Source: Smittium mucronatum (Eukaryota; Kickxellomycota; Harpellomycetes; Harpellales; Legeriomycetaceae). From it: a DNA stretch of 12,092 bases. Every line of letters begins with the position of its first letter. The first letter of the stretch is position 1. The stretch spans positions 1 to 12,092 of the forward strand of contig LSSL01003873.1 of assembly GCA_001953115.1 (NCBI GenBank), in the 5' to 3' direction. The notes beneath the pieces are model-generated. The model searched no databases and was not told the DNA's origin. It saw only the letters and a program-made list of their open reading frames with translations. A program made the translations under genes and the position numbers. Below, one piece after another: positions 1-7,387 of this stretch.

Positions 1-240
1 TACTTCTAACAGGATTAATAAAGTTAGGCTCCTACCCAAACGTGGGTTTGATCGACATGGCTTTCCTACAAATAGCTGTTAGACGCTGAGATCCGCCTAA
101 CCGTCGAACGCTGGGCTTATGCACTAAACGACGTCTTAGTTGTGCTAAACAATCGGTTCCTCCTGTTTCTAGATGGTCCTCCTCTGGAATCACTCCTCCG
201 AATCGCTGTGCGCTGTCTCCACTACGCCCAACCAAGAATA
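1..240. repeat. Dispersed repeat, left copy (cut by the window start)
   Basis: This segment matches 11851-12092 in the same orientation along its full length. I counted 19 substitutions and one 2-nt gap by eye, about 92% identity; 14 of the substitutions are transitions. Its base composition is balanced, in sharp contrast to the AT-rich DNA that follows. No intact protein is conserved between the copies: the minus-strand reading frame here (32-235, non-ATG start) is broken in the other copy by the 2-nt gap. The homology starts at the first base of the window, so the true left end is not visible. The family is unidentified; a degraded transposable element or a SINE-like unit is the most likely class. 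Confidence 0.93.
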
Positions 241-350
241 GTGCAATTCTGCGTGGAATTTTCGTCTAGTGTACTTCGAAAAGTAATCTATTAAGCCCCT
301 AAACCACGGCAAGGTATTCCACTCTTAGGAGGTTCAAGCATTCAATTACA
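241..350. other. Probable right-hand continuation of the left repeat copy
   Basis: The balanced base composition of the repeat continues to about 345 and then changes abruptly into AT-rich DNA beginning with an A-rich stretch. The partner copy is cut off at the window end, so homology here cannot be shown inside the window. If it is part of the repeat, the unit ends near 345 with an A-rich tail on the + strand. This is inference from composition only. Confidence 0.4.
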
Positions 351-799
351 AAAAATAATATCAAAATTGTTTTTATAAAAGGGTTTACTTTGAAAAAAAA
401 TCTTTTTGGGTTAATAAAGTGTTATTGAAATATTTAATTTTTGGTTAAAATTTGAGGTGAATCTAAAATGTTTTTTTTTTTAAAACTTCAATTATCAGAT
501 TTTTCAAAACCAAACGATTTAATCACTAGATTATTATTTTTTTCAAGCTGACATTTCATCAGTAAAATAAAAGTATAAAATGTAAAGAAAATTTTGAAGA
601 AAAGAATTGAATACACAAGAATATTTTATATTCAGCAGCTAAATATTTCCGTTTTTCGATAAATAAATAAAAAGCAGAAAAGGATTGAAATAAATATGTA
701 TTTTTACTTGATTCTACATCAACTTTATAGTATTTAAATAAAAAATGGATTGTTTTTTATTCATATTAATTTAAACTTATGATAATATTTAAAAGATAC

Positions 800-810
800 G
801 GGGGGGGGGG
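800..810 (+). repeat. G11 homopolymer in AT-rich DNA
   Basis: Eleven consecutive G residues sit in a stretch that is otherwise strongly AT-rich. Two C11 tracts of the same length occur near the OPT transporter gene (7206-7216 and 9751-9761). Confidence 0.95.
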
Positions 811-1087
811 TTGAAACATAACTCAATTTCCTCATAAATGTTATTTTTACCAACGGTAAATTATAAATAGATAGCGAGAAACTAAATTCGAAAATAAATG
901 TATGTTCTCATAAATTTCTGGGTGCTTTAAACATTTTGATTAAAATTTGGGGGGAAACCTTGCTTTAAAAAATCCCAAAAAGTTAATTAGGACTAAACCT
1001 TGAATAAAGTTGAATGATAATATATACATTTGCGTTATAAAAAGATGTAAAAGCCATATATATGAGGCAATAAGAGGTTAATCCCAA

Positions 1088-1105
1088 AATAATAATAATA
1101 ATAAT
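1088..1105 (+). repeat. (AAT)6 microsatellite
   Basis: Six perfect AAT units. A related (TAA)5 array lies at 10825-10839 and a (TTA)4 array at 3791-3802. These are ordinary simple repeats of AT-rich DNA. Confidence 0.95.
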
Positions 1106-1832
1106 TAAGCATAACTATCAACAGTTTTTTTGAGAAAAAAAGTTTAATTACAACATTTGTAATTAAAAACTTATAAATAAACTTTTGAGTCATATCTATT
1201 TGAAAAGATAGTATTCAATTGAACCATAATTTTCAAAAATAAAATACAAAAGCGAAAATAAAATAGATTCTGGTGCAAGGAATATAATTTTTAGAATTAA
1301 AAACAAAATCATTTAGATCAATAAGAAGTTCTAAACGTTAAATTTATAATGCAATTATGTTTAATATATTATTCCACCAAAATCATTTGAAAAAAAGCAA
1401 AAAATACAAATTAAAAAGATAAAAATACGGTAAAAAAAAAAAAGCCAAGTGAAGTTTCTCAACTTGACTCCAGTTTTAAACACAGAGAAGATAATAACTT
1501 TCATAATATGTGCGATTCGTTTATTTAATTTTTAGTTTTCGGCGTTGGAGTTTTAACAATACATAATATTTGTTTTAGAAAGATTCGACTTTTCTATCAG
1601 TAAATAAATGATATATATGTGTAAGAAAAGTTCTAATAAAGGGCTTGTAGCTAACGGTATGAATAAATATATATATCTTGGTTCTTGTGAAAAATCTTTT
1701 TGCTTTGAATTGTAAATTACGAAAAACGTCACCACAACCGAAAATATACATCTTTATAAAATAGCCTTAATCAAAAAAGTTGGGGGCGAAAAACGGGTTT
1801 TAATAAATGATAGAAAAAGCCCAGTTATCTAG

Positions 1833-2151
1833 ATTCTATCTCCATATGGATTCAGTCTAATCCGCTTAATTGTTGAGAGTTTAAATGAACTGCTTGTTTG
1901 AACCAAATCAATGACGATGGCGGAAAAGTAATGGTATTCCTAGTAAATAATATAAAGACCACTTTTATATTTTAGTGGAGGTAGTTCTAAACTCTAGGAT
2001 ATTCAAAGGGGTTTGATGGAAATATTGGGACGAAGATATCAACGAATACAAACTGGCGCGCATTTCAGCCATTAATATTAGCTCCAACCAGTCAACGCAA
2101 CAGCAATTGAAGCAGCTTTTAAATTGTCAATCTTGGAGTTATTGTCTTTAA
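1833..2151 (+). pseudogene. Possible degraded gene fragment, unrecognised
   Basis: Three successive open runs with protein-like composition follow each other on the + strand, each in a different frame. 1833-1898 gives 22 residues including SPYGFSLIRL. 1901-1972 gives 24 residues including NQINDDGGKV. 1951-2151 gives 21 residues, one TGA at 2014-2016, then 44 residues including KYWDDEDINEYKLARIS, ending at TAA 2149-2151. The GC content is higher than in the DNA to the left. The pattern fits a gene that has collected frameshifts and a nonsense change, or the short exons of an intron-containing gene. I recognise no family, and chance open runs in DNA of this composition cannot be excluded. Confidence 0.18.
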
Positions 2152-2167
2152 GCCCGTTAGAAATATC

Positions 2168-2207
2168 GGGTGAGGGAAGGATTCGGGAATAGGGAATGGG
2201 GCGAGGG
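2168..2207 (+). promoter_or_regulatory. G-quadruplex motif upstream of the mS45 gene
   Basis: Six runs of three or more G occur within 40 nt: 2168-2170, 2174-2176, 2185-2187, 2192-2194, 2198-2201 and 2205-2207. The last four are separated by loops of 4, 3 and 3 nt, so they satisfy the canonical G3+N1-7 four-run rule. The motif is on the non-template strand, about 450 nt upstream of the mS45 start codon, in a region otherwise poor in G. The motif is visible; any role is inference. Confidence 0.75.
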
Positions 2208-2284
2208 AAATTTCGATATGACTTGAGGTTATTTAGTTTCTTTCAGAGAAGATCAGGGATATCAAACGTTGATCCCAGCAACCG

Positions 2285-2412
2285 ATTGGCTGAACAAATC
2301 AATAAGGTTTTAACCAATAAGATAAACATACTGACTTGATAGACATTTTCTGTGTTGTTTGGTTGGATAGCTACAAAACAACAAAATGATTAATTAATTG
2401 AACCAATCCAAT
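2285..2412 (+). promoter_or_regulatory. Cluster of CCAAT boxes upstream of the mS45 gene
   Basis: CCAAT cores lie at 2285-2289 (as ATTGG), 2314-2318, 2403-2407 and 2408-2412, the last two directly adjacent. A further ATTGG is at 2556-2560, followed at once by AATTTT at 2561-2566. In fungi, CCAAT is bound by the Hap2/3/5 complex, which often controls nuclear genes for mitochondrial proteins; AATTTT has been linked to co-regulation of mitoribosomal genes in some yeasts. Each motif is short and could occur by chance. The clustering 240-370 nt ahead of a mitoribosomal gene is what makes it plausible. No clear TATA box is seen. Confidence 0.4.
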
Positions 2413-2653
2413 CATGGAGGCGATAAGAAGAGATCAAGGATTGAAAAAAAAGTCTAGTTTTTTTTCTTAAATATTGTGAAGAGAGATTAAAATAGAAATA
2501 ACACAAGTTTAATTTGCAAGTTTTGATGTAACAAGTTCGATTGAAGGCAAAAACAATTGGAATTTTCAAGACAGGAAGAAAAAACAGAAAAGTGCGGATT
2601 TTTTATTATTAGATATTTGGAATAGCGGAAGATAGCAGCAGATTCAGGTTCTA

Positions 2654-3733
2654 ATGAATTGTTTATTTAGGAATTTCGTGAATAGGCCCAATTTCACTCC
2701 GCGTCTTTACAAGAGATCAGTACTAACCAGGGCGTATAGTACCGGCGAAGAAAAAAGTCCAGAGTTAGCGAAAGATGAAGCATCTCCAAATAAAGAGGCA
2801 GCCGCAGAAGGCGAAGGAGCAAATTCCTTAGAATTAGAAACAGTAACGGAAGAGGAAGTGTTTGGAGAGGAATTGGATCCAATGAAAATAGCATACAAAC
2901 AGGCCAAATTTTGGATAAATGGGGAAGGCAAAAAGTATAAGGGAATTGTGGATGGCTCAACTAATTACGTTGGGGGACGGATCCCTTTCCCAATGAATCC
3001 ATATTTCAGACCAAGACCACCACTTGCCGATTCAGTAAAGGTTCAAATGTATAACATGTACATCAACGATCCAAGAAAGTACACACCTCGCCTGTTGGGC
3101 CAAATCTTTAAAGTATCAATAAAAAGAGTAGAGGCGATTCTAAAGCTGAAAGCAATTGAGGCACAAAAGGACCACGAAGGAGAAATTCTGCAGACCAAGT
3201 TTCAAGCAGGAATGGAGAATATTTTGGGTGTCACTAGTTCGAAAATCCGGTTCAATGAGCCACTATCGCTCCCTGGAGTGGAGCTAGGTGCGCCCCGCTT
3301 CAAAGTGATTAGCGAAAGTCAAACTTTTGACGAAGCGGATGCAGCTAAAGAGCTGAAACGCGAGTCGTTCAAGTCGATTTCGGCGCAGGTCAATAAGGAC
3401 AGATTCTACGAAATCAATTATCCAGGACTGAAACCGACGTTCGCACCACGTAATCCGAAACTCCATCCGAGCACTCCTAAACCTATGGCAACTAAAGTGG
3501 TTAAAGAGATTGTTGAGCCGACGCAGCACGCAGCGGGTACGGTTATCAGCAAAAACCCAATATTGGGCAATAAAAGATTTGATTTTGTGTTCACTGATAC
3601 TTCAAAGAAGACGAGTTCTAAAGATAGACTCGTTCTTGTGCGGAAGAAGGACGGTACGCTGGTCAATGCCGATAGATCAGTCCGCCAAGCCAGGATCAAT
3701 CAAGTATGGTCAAACATGAATTATGTCGCATAG
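2654..3733 (+). CDS. MRPS35: Mitochondrial small-subunit ribosomal protein mS45 (Mrps35/Bot1 family)
   Basis: The product of 359 residues is a component of the small subunit of the fungal mitochondrial ribosome, needed for mitochondrial translation. Residues 1-28 form a basic, hydroxylated presequence without acidic residues. R26-A27-Y28 followed by S29-T30 fits the R-3 type matrix-processing site. Residues 31-75 are an acidic, low-complexity linker. The family core follows at about 105-260: GGRIPFPMNPYFRPRPPL, then MYNMYINDPRKYTPRLLGQI, then SIKRVEAILKLKAIEA, a pattern typical of the Bot1p / eukaryotic mitochondrial regulator domain. The C-terminal part (about 308-359) with FVFTDTSK and VRKKDGTLVNADR is also family-like. 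The length is normal and there is no intron. The first ATG fits because it alone supplies the presequence. CTG encodes apparent leucines in the core. It is isolated, with no operon-like partner. Fission yeast calls this gene bot1. Confidence 0.9.
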   Translation: MNCLFRNFVNRPNFTPRLYKRSVLTRAYSTGEEKSPELAKDEASPNKEAAAEGEGANSLELETVTEEEVFGEELDPMKIAYKQAKFWINGEGKKYKGIVDGSTNYVGGRIPFPMNPYFRPRPPLADSVKVQMYNMYINDPRKYTPRLLGQIFKVSIKRVEAILKLKAIEAQKDHEGEILQTKFQAGMENILGVTSSKIRFNEPLSLPGVELGAPRFKVISESQTFDEADAAKELKRESFKSISAQVNKDRFYEINYPGLKPTFAPRNPKLHPSTPKPMATKVVKEIVEPTQHAAGTVISKNPILGNKRFDFVFTDTSKKTSSKDRLVLVRKKDGTLVNADRSVRQARINQVWSNMNYVA

Positions 3734-3818
3734 AAACACAATTGTCTATTTCAGGTATACTTTCTTTTCTAAGCCAGAGAAAAATTCCTTTTATTATTAT
3801 TAAATTTTATTTCACACC

Positions 3819-3824
3819 AATAAA
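3819..3824 (+). terminator. Poly(A) positioning signal of the mS45 gene
   Basis: AATAAA lies 86 nt after the mS45 stop codon, within AU-rich sequence and after a (TTA)4 stretch. This fits the usual arrangement for fungal 3' end formation. It is a short motif in AT-rich DNA, so confidence is moderate. Confidence 0.45.
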
Positions 3825-3857
3825 TCAGGTTCAAACATGATAATATTTCCACTATTA

Positions 3858-3909
3858 TAATTTCTAGAAACAAATTTTTTTTTTTTTAAAGGGTAATTTC
3901 TAGAAACAA
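3858..3909. repeat. 16-bp direct repeats flanking a poly(T) block
   Basis: The 16-mer TAATTTCTAGAAACAA occurs perfectly at 3858-3873 and 3894-3909. Between the copies are 20 bp: A, T13, AAAGGG. Read on the minus strand this is a short unique start (CCCTTT) followed by about 13 A residues, bounded by a 16-bp duplication. That is the hallmark arrangement of a target-primed retroposition event, here reduced to little more than a poly(A) tail. Slippage or local duplication is the alternative. Confidence 0.85.
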
Positions 3910-4560
3910 TAATTATTTTTCTTTTAGATTATGTTAAAGGCTAGCTAAGCTATATATTGACTAAAATACAGCCTTTATTTTTTTCTAAAAAAAAATTCAA
4001 TTTCTTTGTGCTTTCAAAAAATCAAGAACTGCCTAAACCCAAAAATTCGTGATTGACTAATGCATCTTTATATAGGGAAAACTGTATATCCTTCTTCCCA
4101 CCACCTAAAAAAGAAAACTAATACCAAATAGGTACCCCATTTTTCAGCCAATTTTTTTTTTATATTCAAGCGAATTTATTATGAATTGGAGAGGAAAGAT
4201 TTTATCCCATAAACTTCAATTTCTACAAAATAAAAATAAAAGTTTGCCTACTTTTCGGAAAATTAAGAGATGAAGGTGATTTTATAAGTACTTTTTTTCT
4301 CTCACTCTTTTTATTTTTTTTTTAAAAAAAAAAAAAAACATTCGCGCAAATCGAATTATTTAGAGCGAAACAACCCCTATTTTGTGATTTATGGAGGGAG
4401 GGGATGAGAAGAAGAAATACATCAGCGTTAGGTTCTTTACTATAAAACCGGATGGGGGGGAAAAAAAAAGAAACAAATTAGCATTTAGAAAAAACTGCGG
4501 GACAAGTGCTGAGAAGAGAAAAGATGACAAGGTGGAATAAGTCATACTGAATCAGAAATA
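3910..4560. other. AT-rich spacer with homopolymer junctions, no gene seen
   Basis: No open frame here looks coding. The minus-strand stretch 4360-4545 is low-complexity Phe/Ser-rich translation of a purine-rich tract. Notable items are T10 joined directly to A15 (4314-4338) and G7 joined directly to A9 (4454-4469). The + strand around 4391-4415 is nearly pure purine. Confidence 0.6.
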
Positions 4561-4565
4561 TAGGG

Positions 4566-4584
4566 TTGGTTTGGTTTGGTTTGG
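4566..4584 (+). repeat. Short (TTGGT)n tandem repeat
   Basis: Three perfect TTGGT units plus a partial TTGG follow each other. The array is short but stands out as G/T-rich in an A/T-rich spacer. It marks the left edge of a block with higher GC content. Confidence 0.85.
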
Positions 4585-6473
4585 ACGATTTGGCGTGCCA
4601 GAAGTATGGGATACCACTTAGTAAACCTCCGGGAATGGACCCATTTACTGTAATCTAAAGCGATATTGTATATGAAATCCAAGGGACCAACAACTTGCGT
4701 GTATTTCAGCTTCTATAAACTGATTATGAGAAAGGTACAGCTGATCGGCTCCAGTCTTGGAATAGGGAGTGGGGAGGAGGGGTGGAGGTTATAAGTCATT
4801 GTATTAAGTCTTGTTAAAGTAGAATTTCATTTAAAGCTTCTGCCACTTCATTGCAGCGTTTGGCTGATCGCGGGTCTAATTAATGACTGATGGCAGCCTT
4901 AGTCGACCAGCCTGCTCGAAACACTGCCATAAACAGAACAGTTTATGTATTGGTAAATAATCAACACGCCTAATTGGGAATACAGCCCGGTATTCCTACA
5001 CTTGTAAGAATGATTTGTCCAAAATACACGGGGTTTACTTTTCCTAGTGTAACATCCTGATGATGACGTTATCCCACTATAAAATTTCGTGATATGAAAA
5101 AAAAAATTGCGCAAGATTTACAAAAGCGAAATTGAATCTATTGGGTTGGTAATATTTACATGAATATCCTACTTCTGGAAATATACAGACAACAATTATA
5201 TGGTCCGGTTTAGCTGGCCGAAAAGTACTGGGAAATAGACCTCCAGTTGTCTCTATACCACAAAAGACTTTATTTCGTACTATAGAAGTATATTTATGGA
5301 TAGTCCAAGAAAAGTTAAATCATATCCTGGTCTTAATTTGCACTAGTCAAAACACCAACAACTACTAATCAAACATATTATGTAAACTATCCCTTTTTAT
5401 TAAATAGAATAGTAGCTAATTGAAGGGGAGGAGTGAAGAAGATTATGAGGATCTTTAGAGCTCTTGAAATACTGAGTGAAGCTGGGGTCCAAAGATGTAG
5501 TTGAAATATCAATCTCAGCCTCGGCTTGAATAACGGCCTCAATACACTGAATGTAACAAATGACTAGTAAAAAACAGGGATCTTGCAAAATATTCTTCTA
5601 TCATGTGTGCTTTTGGAACCCAAAAATGTATTGAGTTCCTATATGCAAAGTGTCGCATTTTCTATTCGATGGTAACCAAATCTAAGATAATAAAAGACTG
5701 GTTATTAATAAACAGTTTGTATTGACCGAAAAATAAACGCCATTTTTGTACCACCAGGATTGAAAAGAGCTGATCCAGACTGAATTCGTCATTGTGGCAA
5801 CTGGACTGCACTAATAGGCCAATGCCGATTTTCCCGAAAGTTTCTTTTGTCTCCACACACTTTCAAAAATATTGTTTATCAGTCGGTCCAGGAAATTTCT
5901 TCCCGTTTGGAGATTAATACACTTTTCACATTCAAATTAAAAAGATGCGGCTGTGGATTAAATAACCAAGACCAATTTCTAACAGCCAGCCATTTAGGAT
6001 TTAAAGCCCTGTTTCAGAAAAATGTTAAAAAGGTTTATAAAATAGTGTCTGTACTACATTATAAATTCAAATTCAAGGTCTGCCATTGGACATGATTCTC
6101 TATGAAACATAATGAGTTGGAATTTCTCTGATACCATTTGTCTTTAATTACAGTTGGCTGGACTGCTAAATTCACTTTACTTCGATTAATTCAAATCTAT
6201 TTTAACTAAATCCAGTGTATATTTTTTAATTAGGAATTGAAAAATAATTATCTGACACAATCCACCAGTTTGAATAGGAAAGTGTCGGAACTGTAGCCAG
6301 TAGAAAGTCCATAGGTGGCCTCTGCCTTCCTTTGTATTTACACTGTTTGGGACTTGACTCCTTGATTTCTAGCACTTTCATATTTTTCAATTGGAATTTG
6401 GAATTTTCGCAATTCTTTTTAATAGTGCATTTTTTTAATTTAGCGTTCTCACAGTAATCTAGGAGGCATTAGG
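4585..6473. other. Block of raised GC without a recognisable gene
   Basis: Sampled lines here are about 35-47% GC, against roughly 17-30% in the other spacers, which is close to the composition of the two real genes. Yet no ATG-initiated ORF of note survives. Open runs with protein-like content include the minus strand 5662-5856 (contains DEFSLDQLFSILVVQKW), the minus strand 5400-5588 (contains IEAVIQAEAEIDI) and the + strand 4884-5049 (one internal TAA). Each is cut off by stops and I recognise none. A G-rich tract lies at 4765-4788. Possible readings are degraded genes, an intron-rich gene, or a long non-coding transcript. Nothing in the sequence decides between them. Confidence 0.35.
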
Positions 6474-6776
6474 TCAGATTGGTGACCATTTGCGTGCTCT
6501 TTCGGCTTCAAGAATCTCAGCTGCAATTTTGGCCTCCCTCTTCCGCTGAATTATAAATCACACAAAAGATTAGCTAGTGCTCGGCCAATTATCCATCCCC
6601 TTCCCAAATAAATTAGCCACCATTGTCCTTTCTACTTGGTAAACTCCGTAATTAAATAAATATATAAAAATTACTATTTATCGCCATTTGGCCAATTACA
6701 CATCCTGGATTGAGTGGCGGTTAAAGGGCAAGTCATCTACACTAGTGCTCAACAAATAGGCTTGCTTGCAATCCAT
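6474..6776 (-). CDS. Tentative two-exon small protein gene, unrecognised
   Basis: On the minus strand an ATG at 6776 opens a 25-codon run (6776-6702; begins MDCKQAYLL, contains DDLPFNRHSIQD). A possible donor GTGTAA follows at 6701. A possible acceptor TTCAG ends at 6546, with a branch-like CTAAT about 27 nt before it. Removing these 156 nt joins the run in frame to 6545-6474, which reads RKREAKIAAEILEAERARKW plus three residues and TGA. The result is a 48-residue protein with a highly charged, helix-forming C-terminal half. The gene would be divergent from the OPT transporter. Weak points: the donor is not the usual GTATGT or GTAAGT, the two certain genes have no introns, other frames in the region are also partly open, and I know no matching family. 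Confidence 0.2.
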
Positions 6777-6983
6777 GGCTTTTACTCGAGCTTTTGGATA
6801 CAATCAGAAATCAGGTAGCTGACAAATACATCGAAAAATAAGTCTGATCACTTTGAAAATTCCCAATTTGTTACTCAAAATCTATCAATTTTCCATGACT
6901 TTTCGTCCCGGATTTTTCAAAATACATCGCCGCTGCTTTTTCGCAATCATGCCTGCTGTATTAAAATGATGACCATTTCTCCT

Positions 6984-7297
6984 TATATATTCGCATCCTC
7001 TTCCGCTTGATATATACAAATCTGTTTCCTTTCTTTCAAGTAGAGCTGCCTTTCTTCTTTTTCAGAAATATTACTAAAGGGTTTCTTCTCCAGCTTTATA
7101 CCCTTAGTCATACTTTTCAATTTAATACCCCCAATTCGTTTAAATTTCTTGAAAATCGATCTTTTTTTATTAATCTCTCCCGTAAATCGATTGCTCCGAC
7201 AAACACCCCCCCCCCCACATACACACTCGTATTATCCATTCCACGGCTTTTCAAAGTTGTTCTCATACTCACCTCACCCGCTCCCTCGTATTTTTTA
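6984..7297 (+). promoter_or_regulatory. Promoter and probable 5' leader of the OPT transporter gene
   Basis: TATATAT occurs at 6984-6990 and TATATA at 7011-7016, about 370-400 nt before the start codon. From 7017 to 7297 the + strand is strongly pyrimidine-rich and contains no ATG at all, as expected of a leader kept free of early starts. It contains C11 at 7206-7216. A further (TA)n tract at 7331-7341 is probably too near the ATG to act as a TATA box. I see no clear binding sites for metal-responsive or nitrogen regulators. Confidence 0.4.
7206..7216 (+). repeat. C11 homopolymer in the OPT gene leader
   Basis: Eleven consecutive C residues lie 172 nt upstream of the OPT start codon. Another C11 is 258 nt after its stop codon (9751-9761), and a G11 lies at 800-810. 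Confidence 0.95.
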
Positions 7298-7327
7298 ATG
7301 AGCCATAAAACTCTTTGCTCTAATTAA
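7298..7327 (+). promoter_or_regulatory. Nine-codon upstream ORF in the OPT gene leader
   Basis: ATG at 7298 opens a nine-residue reading frame (MSHKTLCSN) that ends with TAA 60 nt before the transporter start codon. It is the only ATG between 7017 and 7387. If the transcript begins near the TATA elements around 7000, this would be the first start met by scanning ribosomes and could reduce translation of the transporter. A transcript starting after 7298 would remove it. Confidence 0.4.
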
Positions 7328-7387
7328 AAATATATATATATTTGGGAGTCAAGTTTTTGTTTCTTTCTTAAAAAGAAAATTAAAGCC

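Larger units (their letters stand above)
351..1830. other. AT-rich intergenic spacer, no gene seen
   Basis: This stretch is extremely AT-rich, with stop codons in all frames. The longest open stretch, 1553-1735 on the minus strand, begins at a non-ATG codon and encodes low-complexity residues, so I do not call it. It contains T11 at 471-481, G11 at 800-810, G6 at 949-954, (AAT)6 at 1088-1105 and A12 at 1432-1443. I see no tRNA, no other RNA gene and no mobile-element ends. Confidence 0.6.

Noticed and set aside
32..235. Minus-strand 67-codon open frame in the left repeat copy
   Set aside because: It starts with a non-ATG codon, matches no family I know, and a 2-nt insertion breaks it in the right copy, so it is not a conserved protein.
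320..340. GGTTCAAGC near 333 as a tRNA B box
   Set aside because: No A box or paired acceptor, anticodon or T stems can be drawn around it.
1553..1735. A 60-codon minus-strand open stretch
   Set aside because: Non-ATG start and AT-driven composition rich in Ile, Leu, Phe and Tyr; no motif.
2721..2727. TACTAAC, the yeast intron branch-point sequence, inside the mS45 gene
   Set aside because: There is no matching donor upstream, and the uninterrupted frame gives a complete presequence and processing site, so no intron is needed.
2694..3719. Several open frames antisense to or overlapping the mS45 gene
   Set aside because: They are shadows of a strongly supported coding frame and show low-complexity translations.
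2654..3733. CTG-clade genetic code (CTG read as serine)
   Set aside because: CTG codons in the mS45 core fall at conserved hydrophobic leucine-like positions, which supports the standard code, although this rests on few codons.
6966..6972. ATGATGA as box C of a C/D snoRNA
   Set aside because: No CTGA box D at suitable distance and no flanking terminal stem; the same applies to the ATGATGA near 5060.
7007..7327. A 106-codon open stretch just before the transporter
   Set aside because: It begins with TTG and is the low-complexity translation of a pyrimidine-rich leader. Only the terminal nine codons start with ATG, and these are listed as a uORF.
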